From Temnopleurus reevesii (Eukaryota > Echinodermata > Echinoidea > Temnopleuroida > Temnopleuridae), in NCBI GenBank assembly GCA_036244855.1, contig BQKZ01000543.1:28920-92919 (forward strand): 64,000 nucleotides of DNA, given 5' to 3'. Shown here in pieces: positions 26,201-41,200 of this stretch (positions within the stretch are counted from its first letter, which is position 1; every line of letters starts with the position of its first letter). Made by a program: the position numbers and the translations under genes. Below the pieces are notes generated by a model. The model was given only the letters and a program-made list of their open reading frames with translations. It made no database searches and was not told the DNA's origin.

Positions 26201-29200
26201 ATTTAAAGAAAAAAGAGAGATAGGTTATCAGAGGAATGACATTACTATCAGAAATACTTATTCTTATTCCATACATAATATTCATGATCAAGTGGTATAA
26301 TAATGGGTCGAACACCTATCAAGAATGGCTTTAGGCAGTAATAATCTAGGATAGAAACAGCTATGAACCAAACGAACAGAATGGAAAGAACAGTTGAGAA
26401 GCAGAAATTCTCTTTTGGATGTTTTGTGGTACGATTGTGTTTGGTTTGACTGAATCACCGAGTGCTATTGACAGTAGTCGGCAACTGTTTGGGGGCGGGT
26501 ACTAAGGGCTTGGGATCAAACACGTGATCTCATATCCTGTCAATTATACAAGGTAAAGAGAGAAAAGGGGCCTAGGGACCAAAGCACATGTACAACAGCA
26601 TGGAATGGTGCACACTGGTTTAGGAAACTAAATGGGAATTTTAAAAGAGATATAAAAATTAGGATGGAATGCAAGCAAGAAATCTAGAAAAATAGATAAG
26701 AAAGGCATAAAACAAGCCTTAATGAGAGAAATAGTGAAAAGTGAAAAAAAATACATTCATAAAAAAACACAGTTAATTACTGTTTCAAAAGTTATAGTTT
26801 ACAAGCGAAACATGGCAAACATATATAAAGAAGAGTAAAAAAAAAAATACAGAAAAAACATTAAAAAAAATAGAAAAAAGGTTTATTCATATTACCGGAG
26901 TAGGATTACGCAAAACTTTCGGCTCTTGATACAAGACAAATATGCTACATCATGGTCAAGGAGCATAATTGACTGTGGCTCAAAATGCTACAGCTTATTG
27001 AGGGAGAAATTAAATTATACACCTAACTGCCTACTGGAGATTATTGATTTTCCATCATTTCCTCAACATTCAATTTTTCATGTCCCTTTTTCCAACCACT
27101 TCCCAAGCTATGAATCTAAAAGCATTTTGTTCTTGCATTACTTAAAGTTAATTGTCTCTAGCAAGAACAATATGACGTTTACAATACATTATTTATTTTG
27201 CCAATGTCCTACATATAAAATTTCAAATTGACAATATTTCACAAGTCCTATTAAAGAACCAAAACATGATCAAACTTACCATGTGAAAGATGATATTCGT
27301 GTATGATGTTATGATTCAATATCTACTAATCATCAACATTGTCTAAATAATTTACACAAATCTGCAAAACAAGTGGATCGTATTATTAATGTTATTTTCA
27401 TTGTTACTTGATCATGTCCTTAAACTATCACTTTTCTATTGCCATAGCTATTAGGTAATCAACAACATGATATCAATCACAGATACTCAATACCAGAATT
27501 GTTCATGATAATTGAATATCAAAGCCATTGAGAGTCATCCGGTTTCAATTACTCTGATCTCCGGGATTAGACCTGTACGTGAACACGAGTGAGGGTAATA
27601 AGCTGACAAGATTTGCAACCAAATTCAATGTCTGGACATCTGCAAATGAAATAATTCCTGCCGTCTTAAGCAATTTGTAGTTGGGAAGTCTTTGTTGAGC
27701 TGAGTAAGTACGTATCATAGGAGTAGAGTTAAAGATAGCGGATCAAATTGTTTCCTGAAGATTGCTTCCAGAATCCTTGGCAGTCCATAGAAAAACAAAG
27801 GTCGAGGCTATAATACCAATGATGAGGTCTCAAATATAGAGACAGCACAATAAGTATAGTAATTAGTAATAGTGCTGCTTCATTGGTTAAAACACATCTC
27901 AGTATACATCCTTTGTTTTGTACTTCCCTGCATATTACACAATATGAAACAAAGGCATAGTCAAGCTTTAAAAGATTGATCAGAATCTATGATTTGTAAT
28001 GAATAGAAACCTTCATTCCAATCATTATTTTTCATTTTGGAAGATAGATAGATAATAAACTATTGAATATTAAAAAAATAATCATATTTACAAAGCTGAA
28101 TAGAATAGCCACAGAATGTATGGGAAGAAAAATGAAAGAGAATGGCAGAGACAAATAGGAGGTGTTGTTCAAAAGTTGCAATTGCTCGGAAGTTCCAGTT
28201 GAACGGAACGTGCCAATCAAAATCATTGTTTCATACGTGTCTTGTTAAATGCGCATACCGTGCTTGAATGAAAATGTGCGTAACAATTTGCAAAGTTGCA
28301 GTAGATTGGCAGTTGATTTTGAACAACACCCTCAGTGACTGGTGGCACACAATGTAAAAAAAATATAGTTAATAAAATTAAAATAAAAAATTACAGATAG
28401 CTCTCATAAACACAATAAAGAAAGCCTACTAAATATCAATATTATCAGATTTAGTAGTGGAGTCAGTCTAATTCTAGTAAAGATGGCATCCATGTGAAAA
28501 AGATAATGTTCCCACCAATTTGCTGGAGTCAGATTTTTAGGACAGGATCATGCTAAAAGCCTATTCTCATTGTGAAGATCAAAGGAAATCTTACTTGGAT
28601 TAACCAAGCATATCATATTTCATCACAGGGGCTTTACACATTCTTACGTCATCTTAAGAACACAATCTAGTTAATGCGATATGGATTAGATGGGTTACAG
28701 CTATTTATAACTCCCAAACTATAATGCAGTGATATGACTCCCGAAACGTAACCAAAAAGCTGCCAGAAATATGACCATAAAGCGGACATTGATACATGTT
28801 TCAGCCATTAGAGACAAAGCAATATGCTGCATGAATATTGTGTAGCACATGGTGTAAATAAAAACATCTTTCCTGTTTGTCCGTTAGAGAATTGATTCTC
28901 AAGTGATTCCCAACTTACGACCACAAATTCTCTCCAAAAGCATGACAAAGAAAAATTGTCTTGGTCTAAAAATGGGAATGCTTGTATGTAGGCCTCCTAA
29001 TGTATCAGTGGTGGCATCCTGCTATTGTATTTCTTTGCATCTTTAACAAAATTGCACAAAATTCATTTGGAGAAGCTTGCATGATATTCTTTTATTGGAA
29101 ATGTTTAAACTACATTTCCTATTGACAAGTTCTTTTTTGTGTGTTTTAAAGAATAGAAAGAAGGAAAGTTGCAGGGAAAATATTTCTAAATATAAACTTT

Positions 29201-32200
29201 TGTATTGACCCCCAACTAATGATGAATCATAGTTTAATGCTCTTTTAAATTTGGTGAGGAATAAGTCAAAATTCAGAAAATAATTACAAATACAACAAAA
29301 ATCTTTATAGAACCACAACAATGAAACTTTAAGCTATTATGTCCCTAGGATTAAGGAAAGGCTAATATCTTTTTTTTTCTGCCAACATTAAAGTTCTTGC
29401 ACTTTTAATGATGTAACTAATTAGGGATAGTGTTAATCATCACATCCTTCATTAACACTGAGATTAAAACAAAGGGAAAAGTTCTGTCACCACACATAAT
29501 ATCAGCCTGTATCCCTGGATATGTTCCTTACTGATCAATTTCATAGCATTTAACCACACTATTACACATTCCTCAGTCAACAACAATGGATTTCATATTT
29601 CAAGAGCTGGTGGGATTATGGAGATTTTCTTTCCATTCTTACGATACAGTAAGATAGATCCACCTTTCTTTATTTTTAATTCGTCTTTCTTTACAATAAT
29701 ACCATGCATAGTCATCCCTTTCTCAGCTATATAAGTACCTGTATCAAATAACGGAAGAATCAAATTAAGATTTTTTTTTTTTTTTTTTGTAATTATTGTC
29801 ATTGTTGTTGAAACAAAAGCATGTAGAGTGAAGTAAGAGGAGAAAAAAGAACAATATCTAGAAATAGCAGTACAACGACCCTCAGATAGTTGAGAATTGA
29901 ATACAATTGAGAAGGTTAAGATATGTATAGCTTGATGTAATTAACAAAATCAGATTGAAATTAAAGAACATAACATAATATAAAATATAAAATGATTTGT
30001 AGAACATAACATTAATCTCTTCTTTAATTAGTGGGAAACTTCCCGTGAAAGGGTTAGAGAGTGAACAATGTTGAGCAATTGCTTTCTTGTCACGCCACCA
30101 TGTAGAGATAGAGGCCGCATGGATGCAGCTGTATGCAGAGTAGTTTAGGTACATTGCAGCACTTGCAAGAATTTTGTTACAGCGAACAACCATGCACTAT
30201 AATGCATTTGCATACATCATATTAGGAATGTACAGGCGTGCACACTTATTTTCCTTGTGACATACCAAATGTATGCTTTTATATTGTAGTGTGATGGAAA
30301 TTTAAAGGTACACTGTATGACATGATGCAATTTGAAATATTTTCTGTAATGTCAGATCTGCAGGCCTAATCACTATGACAGTCAATGCATACATCCTATT
30401 AATGCACCAGTACCGCACCACTTGTATATGAATTTCAAATGACTTAATTGTCTCACCAAAATTAAATTTGTTGTGCACATAATCCAATATAGTGCATAAT
30501 AAACCAATCATCAATTAATATGATACTCATATATGATCAGGGATTAAAACAACATACTTCTATACGTCTTACATTTTTAAAAACCTAAAATTTGCACAAC
30601 TTCTTCAATGTCATCTCGAGGGTTAAATGATTATGTGAAATGCCTAAACGACAAGATCTATTCATTCAATTAGACAGACTTGGAACATGCTTATCTCAGC
30701 GTGATGTTGGATTACATCTTATCTGGAGGTAACCATCGGGCATGCCCAGACCTTGGACCAATCAACACTCAAATGGGATGGAAAGTCGACATCGCAACAT
30801 GCTTCCCCCTGTCACTCAACCATACTGGCAAATTATGAGATTTTTTACATCCACCTGAAATGAACTTGAAGAACATGACTGCTAGTCTTGTTCTTTAAGA
30901 CTGCTTCAAACCTTCACAAGTCTTTTTGAACATAAGATTCGAACATTGGTTGATATTTTTTATTCTGAAGCTATACTAACACAGTCATTCTGCTGTGTGC
31001 AATTATTTATTTTTATTAATATTTATTCTGCAATTCCATCAGTTCTTAATATAATAATTCATAGCAAGTATTCAAATGATTATGCTCATTGATTCTGTTT
31101 ATGCAAATGGAAACATCACAGAAATTTTTATGGGAAAGGTTTTGAGGAGGGAAGATATGCCATTACTCTCTTCAACTGATCAAATATTTAACTTCACTTA
31201 AATCACCAATCAATTAAATTTAATAGTGTATGATATATTCCACATCACTACACTTTTCATAAGACTACAACACCAACATGAATAACTTATCAAACATATC
31301 AGACAAGAAAATCAAGAGAAACTAGATGAATCCTCGACCGCGCACGGTCGAAATTTATGCCTCCGCCATCACGCAATCAGAAAGATATGTACGGCTTGTT
31401 CCATGCCATCAGAAATCAAAAACATTTTACAAATTTTGGGCACTGCCACCTTTGACCCCACGAACCCAAAATCTCATAAGTTCTTCCTCACATGCTTATA
31501 CCTAATTGAGCTACACACTGTAAGTTTGAAAGAAATTGGATCAATTTTTCTGTTATAAGTGAGCTATATCGGTTGACTTTGTACAAGTTTTCTGCCCGGT
31601 GACCTTTGACCTTTGACTCACTGAACCCAAAATCTATTCAATTCATCCTCACATGCTTATACATATTTGAGCCAAGTTTGGTCAAAATCTGTACAGCAGT
31701 TCTGAACTTATTGCGGTAACAAGCTATTTTTGGTGATTTTTTACAAGTTTTTTGGCCCTGTGACCTTTGACCTTTGACCCACTGAACCCAAAATCTAATC
31801 AGTTCATCCTCACATGGTTATACATACTTGATCCAAGTTTGGTCAAAATCCGTCCAGCGGTTCTAAACTTATCGCGGTAACAAGGTCCGGACGGACGCAC
31901 GGACGGACACACGGACGGACGGACGGACGGACGGACAACCCGAAAACATAATGCCTCCGGCACCACCTTACGGTGGCGGAGGCATAAAAATTAATCTCTG
32001 CATAAGTCTTATTTTAGCCATCAATTCTTGATGAAGTAGGAAAGAAATTATATTTTCCAATGCTATCTCCCTCCCCTCCAAGCATCTTATCTCGACCCTA
32101 CAGGATAGCACGCCAAGCCATCATGGCGCTATGGCTCCTCTATTAACATCGCCTCTAGAAGGAGAAGAGCAGGTGGGAGGTCTGCGGCAGGAGCAAGTTG

Positions 32201-35200
32201 ATTAGGTCTCAAACATCCTTTACAGGTGCGTTCACATACACAGGCTGTTAGCTACCTCAGTCCAAAACCCTGATTTCATTTACTAATGATGGTCTCTTAT
32301 TCAAACATGATTATTGCAGGTCCATTCCGGTTCCAGAGGGTAAATGTTAATAGAGCAAAGCAAAAGCAATCTCATTTGACATCAACAAAATATTGGCACC
32401 TTGGTACAGTACAATCTCCCCTTAGAATACCTACTTGTTAAATAGCTCTTATCTGGATACCTGTTAAGAGTATAACTAGTTCAGTTAACACAGCATGTGA
32501 GAAAGATTCTCATATTTTATTATACAATAAGGATTCTGACACTAATTCAGTTCTGCAAAGCTGATGTGTGAGATTCTAAAATAGAAGTAAAAATATTGAC
32601 GAAGGCATGTGTTGATGGAGAGGAAAAGCCGAATTAGAATTTATTCTTCTTCACTTTTACTTCAATTTTAGGTAGGGGAGAGAAACGCAAGTACATAACC
32701 CAAGTGAAGGAAGAGGGGGGAGGGGATGGGGTGATTGAGCTAAAGGTCAAAGTGACATTCTATCTTCATGTCATGTTACATGAGCGAAAATGGCAAATGA
32801 GATGGTTGGACCAGTGCTATCTATAACGATTTGCTCTACAACTTTAAGCATCTTTCTATTATATGGAAGAAATGGGGTGCCAAGACCTCTGAGTGATACA
32901 GTCAAGTTTTAATGAATTGATTTCATCAAACTCATAAATATTTTCCAACAAAGCTGTGCATCATTTTGACTGAAAAGTTAACACATCCTGATCCTGTATT
33001 TCCAGGATCAACATAACGTAAACATTATAGAGTGCACATACATGTCTTTATTTCATTTCCTTTTATATCTAATTTACACTAAGATTTAGTGAGACATACA
33101 TGTATGAATGAAAGAAAACAAAATGTGGAACAAAAAACAAACAAAAGGGTATCAAATCACACAAAAATAGAAGAAGAAACGGAAAATATTGTACGTACAA
33201 GAGTGAGATAGTTAGAAAGAGAGAGAAATCAGGGAAAGGGAAAGAAAGAGAAAGGAGGAGGGTGGAGAGAGGTGATACAACTAAGGTCATACTCTCACCC
33301 TAAGCTATAAATCATAGGGATCAAAGAGAACAAAAACTTCCTCTTTCTCTTAATACATAATTTGATACCCATCTACCTAATCCCAAGTTTTCCTGTTTCC
33401 GTCATGCGAACCCTCTTTATGCTTCCGATACCATGTTGTTTCCCCTCCACTGTCCTCAACTAATCACTCTTTCCTCCATTTCTACATCTAATGTGTGATT
33501 GAGATGATTATATTTGGCAACACAGTGTCTCTTTCCTGATGTGTCTTCATTCCTACTGTTTACTTCAGGACATAAGTCATTCCCCAGTTAAATTTTATTT
33601 TGACATATAAACTTTTTCAGCAATCAATTATTAACCTTTGAAATTGCCTAATCTAATCAAAATGATAACTAAAAATGGTGCTGAAATTGTAGAGAACTGA
33701 TTTGTTCCCAGAACTACATGTATCTCACAAAGTCTAAAAAAAAACATGACTCAAACTAATAAATCAAATAAATATAATTGTCATATATTGGCTGAATATG
33801 AAAAATCCCTTTTATTCTCTTTATATTTCTGTGTCAAAGTCATCGCACTGAATCGGAATGACCACTGGCAATTAAACTACTGTATGATTATACATTAAAA
33901 AATTAAATCACATGAAACAAATATTTTTTTTAATTTTTAGAATATAATCCGATATAATTCATCCAGGTTACAGAGGTCAAAGCTGCCAATCATAACACAG
34001 CAGGGTGGGGTGGGTAAGCACTAACCTCTTCTCTCCAAACTTTAAATCTCACATATACGTATATCCTATGGATTATCACCCCCTTAAATCTCCAAATGCC
34101 CCCAGTGACACCTGTAATGAAACCTAATTCCCTGCCTATGTGACTGGGGTAGTAGATCTCTCCACCTGATAGGTTAAATACCCAGGAAATTTGCTTCCAT
34201 TACAGCATGATCTTTGTTAGATGACAGATGTGTGTGATATCCATGTGGGATAATGCCCCTTTCACACATCATGTGGTATCACTGACAAAAATCATTCTGG
34301 TAAAATAAAGCATGTTCATACTGAAATGGTTCCTCAAGGCAGATCACAAAAGGAAAGCTTTGAAATTTTACATAAAAAGCGCTACAACATACATGGAAGT
34401 CTCTGATAGGATTGAGAATTCTTATAATCTTTATGGGCTACGGAAAAGTGATGAAAGTGTATTAGGCTCCATCTTGAAGTACCTTACTGTCTTCAAATCA
34501 GTTTACAATGCCAAGTGTGAATACAACTCTACAGGTACAGAAGAGCTTGTGAGTGTGTCATGCTATGTGGACATCTGTCAAAACTAAGGTTGGGCTTAAT
34601 TCATGTTTTCTTTGTTCCATTAACCTTAAAAATAGAAAATATTATTGTCAAAGCAAAACCATAATAATGTTGGTGAATTTTGTACCAAAGATTATTATTG
34701 ATTTGTGGTCAGTCATCTCCTGTCCAAGAATAGGACTGTTCCTTTAAGGTTCTTGATTTTTACATATTATTCTTTCGTTGGTGGCGAATCAAAATCGAGG
34801 GACAAGTAATCGTATATTGTAATTTTGAAAGCATTCTTTAAAAAAAACCAATTATAACAAAAAAAAAACAAAGAAACAAAATCGATATTAAGATATTTAT
34901 GTATCATAATGCATGGATGCTTTATTAAATGGGCACAATAATCTGTAATTTTAAGAAAAGGTGTGATGAACCCCACATTTCCTTCAAATTCATTAATCTT
35001 AATACTTGAGAGCTGATCCTTTCAAAAGAAAAAAGACCATTTCCCCCCCTACATATTCTTGTCTAATCATCAAAATACATCTTCCTACAATCAAAAGTTC
35101 ATCTTAGGGGCCCTTAAGCATGCCAATCACCAATGATCAGATAGAGTCTACCTGACATGCAAAATCCACTTGGGATGACATCACAACAATTCAAAGATTA

Positions 35201-38200
35201 CTTAGGAGTTACAATGCTTCTACTCAAAGGAGACAGGAAAGGAACTTTGTGTTTTGTTCACTATCAGCAATGTTAACTGTTACAGAATATGCACAAGATG
35301 CAGTTTCAAATGAAATCAAGGCTTTCATCATTACTGAATGACTGAGAGTATGGTCATTTTTGTCATGCTTTCTCTTATTTTTTTCAGCTATTGTTTAATT
35401 CATATCTTAATTTTATATTCTAGAACAGCTACTATCTCAGCGCACAATGCTCTTAACTAAAACTGATTATGTGTTTTATGAACGTTGATAATATTCTAAT
35501 ACGTGTAATCCTAGCCCTTCACTGCTAATATGGGAAAGAACAATTTAAGACTATTCAGGATACCATTTTGAGTACAATAAATGAATCAGAGGTGATGTCT
35601 GGACTATTATTTTTATTTTACGTATAGCAGGTATTGGCTTCAAATGACATCTTTTAAAATCTTCAATGTCAAGCTTTAAACTCTTTTCTATTTTTTGTCT
35701 TTGTGGATTTGTTTATTGATTCAAGAATGACACTTGAGTGAAGCACCTATATAGATCTATCACATATGCCATACCCATGAAAATACTTAACAATACCTCC
35801 TACTTTGGTAAATATCAAGAAGTTCATCATCTGTTTTGAAGCTCAAGGTCATGGAGCCGAAGATAATAATGAAGCTGCAATGGCAGGAACTCCCACAAGG
35901 AAGTCAAATTTTTTATCTGTGCAATTTTGACTGAACTGGCTGATACATTTCATGGAAAACTTTCTTGAAAGTGCTGCATGACGCACTAAAATATAAACAG
36001 AATCCAAAGCTAAACATTATGATTCCTACTAATCTCCCCAAAATATGCCTCTATTCTCTTACCTGTCGAATGACCTTGACACTCTTATCCTCTCCAACCT
36101 GCATCACCACACCATTGGAATCTCCTATCAAGACACGGTTGTTAGAGACGCTGCCAATTTCAGGAGGAGCAACCATCATAGTGTTGCACCACGAGTCGAG
36201 GTATGGAGAATGGCCGAGGACGCTGAGCTGCTCGATTGTTTTCTGGAGAGTGGACACAAAGAGATTTGAACAATTAAAAATATGTGACGGAAATATTTGA
36301 TGTATACTATTAACAAATATGTGAGAATTGAGATTAATAATTGTGATTATATTGGAAAAGGAAAAAAAATTCTCTTTGAAAAAAAGACATAGTTAACTTA
36401 TGAAATTTAAGAAAAGAGGAATATAGGGACCGTTCAAATAAAGATTTACATTTACCTATCAGTGCATCGCACTCAACTGAACTACAAAAATAATAAATAA
36501 TTACTGATTACCCAAAGCAAAGCATATTCAGTATCTCTGGAGCGTAAGTGTTAAAAAACATTATGTTATGTCATCCCATTAGGTTAAGATGTTGAGTGAA
36601 TGTCACAAAAACAGAAATATTACTTCGCAATAAAATTGAATAAATTGAAGGGCAAAATACTCCTTTCCTATTTTTCAATATTTTGTGAGTTGGAACTGAT
36701 TCAATTTCATAAACATGCTTATATGCTATCATAAATTGTCTAATAACATAGAAGCATCACATTCATATATCACATAAAGCTCAATTTCGAGGTCAAGAAT
36801 TCAAGGATTCAGGTTTGTTTTAACCCTTCTGTCTGGAGGTAAAATACAACAAGGGACGTCTGATTTATCTCTCTAGTATGTTGTGGTTTAATGACTCAAT
36901 CAGATGAAATCATGAATACAAGAGATAGAGAAATGAGTAAACTTACCTCTCTGCCAAAGACCACTGTGCCATCTGATAGGGATGCAGCCATTTTGTCCTT
37001 GATAAGAGTCATATCCAACACCCAGTCAGATACCCTATAAAAACAAATGATAACTAATTAATAATCACATTCCGTTAATAAATTTGGCAGAGCATGTAAA
37101 ATGGACTTAATTAAATTGGAAGTAAAATATTCACTTTTAATTGTGGATTGTGATGTAGTTATGCAAAAAAAATTATGAATGCATAATATTACAATTCTCA
37201 CAATTCTTGAGGACACAATAAATTGTAAGTACTTCTAAATGTGCAGTAGACTTGGCAACATTTCATTTTCCAGTGAGTGATACTGTTATTCATATTTGGG
37301 TAACTGGTACGTAACTTAGACACCAAACCCTCTTACACTAAATATGATGAGAAGACACACACAGGGTTTGAGATGGCTTATGGCTTTTGGGATGACCAAT
37401 AAAGAATTAAACTCTACCAACACTGAACCCAGAGTGACATTCTGACTTACGCTTTGGCATTCTGTTTGCTCTTGCCGGATGCAAAGCCACGTAGAGTGAC
37501 CACATTGTTCCATGTCCCTACATAGAGGATGTCTTGAGAATCATCGTACTTCAAACAAGTTACTGGACTTGGCATGGAAGTGAATGCATGCACATTCAAG
37601 AAACGATTCTTCCCTCTCCTGCAATCAAATGAAACAAATCATCACATTTAGAAATACAATTAGAATTACAATGTGCAGCAAAAATGCAAATATACCTCAT
37701 TCCATATGCATCCTACAAATTCATGTAGTGAGAAAGCTGAAAAAACATTCAAAATGTAGAAACTATGGTTCAACAATTAAAGAGTACACACAAGAAAAAT
37801 CACAAACATGCATCTCACCTACAACTGAGATTAACAAAAAGATTTTTGTTTAATGTTATGCATCAATGAAATTAAAAAAAATAGATATTCTCATAGAATT
37901 TTGCATGAAAATTTCAGCATAACTTATTATACTACTAACAATCCCATTTTACAACATAAATTTCAGGGAAAACTTAAAAGATCAAAATTCATTTTCATTT
38001 CTTTGATATAAATGATTTTTAAGAATTATCAATCACATCTTTGGGAAAAACCCTTGGAGCTGAGAAGATATAGAAAGGAGGATTAATGCTAACATCCATT
38101 CCATTAAAGGTCCACTTTTATGACAATGCATGTTGACTTGTGGTGATCTATGTTACCCTTACCATCAACCTTGTCGATGAGAGAGCTCCCAAATGTGTCC

Positions 38201-41200
38201 CNATAAAAAAACCCATAATCCTCACAATTAGAATTACAATTAGAATCACAATGTGTAGTAGAAATACAAATACATGCAGAGTTCATTCCATTTTTGTCTT
38301 ACACAGCAATGTAGTGAGCAAACAGAAAACCTTCTAAAAAGGAGAAAATGTGGTTCAACAATTCAACAAGGCACAAAATATTCACAAACACAGATCTCAA
38401 CTTTAATGAGGATAGCAAAGGTTTTTTTTAATGTTATACAGCAATAAAATCAAACAGTATTAGAGGTTCCCAAACGACTAAGATATTCCCATCGAATTCT
38501 GCAGGAAAGTTTGAGCATACTTTCTTATAATACTTACAATCCTATTTTCCAATATAAATTTCAGAGGAATCCTAAATGATTGAAATTAATCTAAATTTAA
38601 TTGATATAAATGATGTTTAGTATTATTAATCACATCTTTTGGAAAAACCCTTTGGAGCTGAGAAGCTTTACATGTAGAAATGAGGGATTAATGCTAACAT
38701 CCATTCCATTAAGGTTGTTATGGGTAATAAAGAATAAACTCTACTTACAGAGTGGTATATGTGCCTGGGCTATCCTTGAGTTGTTCTATCTTCCAGACTA
38801 CAATGATTCCATCATCTCTTCCAATTGCAAATGATTGGTGCTTCCCAATAAAGCAGACTGCATTGATGGAACATTCTGCAGCCTAGTTTGAGCAAAGTTT
38901 GAAAGAATTAAGAAGTCTTACTAAATAATAGGACCTTCAATCCTAAAAACATATTTTTGTTCTTCTGTTTGTCCAAATGATTTCATGAAATATTTTCAAT
39001 GACTTTTGCCATTCTTACTTAGCTTATTATAACTCAATGGGATCCAATTGAAATGCCTGAGTTTAAAACAATAAAAATTGTTCACTTTTCATGGTTCAAT
39101 ATTTAACTAATGAGACCCTGGTGTAACAAGGAGTAATAATGTTTATACAAGAGTATGAATCTCTATACCCTGAATAATTCCTATTGTGGTTTGATCGCTG
39201 AATTTCTAACTTCATTTTTTAAAATTTAATTTCCTAAATGCTTACATCAAGCTAACTAAGAGTTTCAATTTCATGAGATATTAGAATGACATGAATATTT
39301 GCTATTCCTATATATCTTCATTTAATAACTGGAAAAAATGCAGAGTTGCAAACCTCACATATCTATATAGAAATCATGTTTTCAGGCAAAAAATCCTAAT
39401 CTTACCTTCTGTACACTTTCTAACCATGTATCTACGGAATTAAATATCCTATTTTGTCCTAGAAGTGTACTACCGCTACTGAAAAAATCCTACTAAAACT
39501 GAAAAAATCCTACTAAATCAGAAAAAATCCTATTAATTGGCAGCTCATGATAAGTATATTATTCCTACCTTCCATGAGTGTAGAAGTGTCATTGTTTGAC
39601 CCTGGACCTTGTTAGAATCATTCATCTTCCAAAGACAAGCACTGCCATTCCTGATCAAAGCAAAAATACAAACACAGGGAAAAGGAAGATAAATAACTAG
39701 AGATTGAAATGTACATGATATAACATAACATTTCTAAAATGGCAAAATTAGTATTACCATTAAATTACCCAAAATCATCCCACAGAGCTATCATAGAATT
39801 AAAACCATGAACATTTCCAGCTCATCGCAATCAAATCTGTACATAATTAAATTCTAATAGGGCAGTTCCAAACCGACCCTAGTAGGTCACAAAAATACAA
39901 AAATTTATTAGAATGCAAAATACTATGACATCCAGTTTACATCTGACAGTTATCAGCAAATCTTGATGAAAACCATCCAACAAGTTGTGAAATGTTGTGC
40001 ACCAGAGAATAGACAATTAGATAATATATCTTAATTTCATTCTGACCTGCTTGCTGTGATAGCAAAGTTGGATCTTGTTGAGACAGCAACTGCGGTAACT
40101 TCAGCATCATGGGATCCTAGATGCACAAGATCTGGAGAGAGCTGTAATATAAAATGGAAGAATAATTCATGAAAAATATAATGAGAATGTAATTTTTTCT
40201 CTTGAGACACACATATTCTAATGACAAAATCATAAATTGTTCGTGTTGTTTCAAGAAACAAAATATTGACCACCACAATGACTGGTAGAAATTGGGAAAT
40301 GATCCTTTATTTTTTACATCTCCCGTTTTGGGAAGGTGTCAATTTCAATCATCAATTTCAGATAAATATACTAAATACTGTATGGCAAAATTAAAAGGAT
40401 ACTACTTAATATCTGAATTAATTCTATTGATGGTAAAAAGAAACGAAAGTGGCAAGCACCTGTGATAACTCAGCCTTGTGTAGAATCTTTAAGGACTCAG
40501 ATTGACATAACTTGCATTGATTTCAGATGAAGATACTAGAAAAATAAAAAAGTACAAGACTTCATTTCTGAAGTAAATTCTATTGATGGCAAAAGAAATG
40601 CGATTGGCAAGCATCTGTGTTAACCCAGCCTTAACTTAAACATTTTCCATTTCATCTTTTATATATCAAACTTGGATAAAAGTGAGAACACTACTGACCT
40701 GAGGAGTCCAGATCTTGACAGTGCAATCCATGGATGTAGTGACAACTTGACCATTGGTTGCCATGGCAACACTCAACACTCGGTCAGAGTGACCAATCAA
40801 AGTAGTCAATTCATTGCTCTGAAATAAATAATAAGGATGAAATATATTAGTGTTAAGTATGAAAATAAATGATCCTGTATGTATGAAGTTTACATAGCAG
40901 GCAATAAAATTAATTTGGCAACAAACATTGACACAAACGTTTTCTTGGCACACTTAACAAAAATAGAGGAATATTAGTAAAAATTGCATGTGTGTGAAAG
41001 CTGAAAGCAATCTACTAATATAACTTAAGATTTTGTGAGTTTCATCTCAAATTTGCAGATGTCATGCTCAAAGTATGTTATGTAGTTCAATTATCTTGGA
41101 TTCTGGTGTCGTTGCTTTAGAATACAAGAAAAGCCCACTCAAAACAGGTGTGAGAGGACAATCTAATTGAATCTAATCAATACGAGAAACCTATCCAACT

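Larger units (their letters stand above)
21127..36062 (-). other. TEP1 intron w36-w37 (14.9 kb)
   Basis: Second very long intron. Contains MITE-like elements at 24455-24662 and 28161-28330 and a GGAC-type TIR repeat at 31321-31990. The remainder is unique AT-rich sequence with no supported coding region, tRNA or structured RNA. Confidence 0.7.

Noticed and set aside
31887..31940. Regular GGAC spacing resembling a short-repeat array
   Set aside because: A simple minisatellite inside a transposable repeat, with no spacers; not a CRISPR array, and the genome is eukaryotic.
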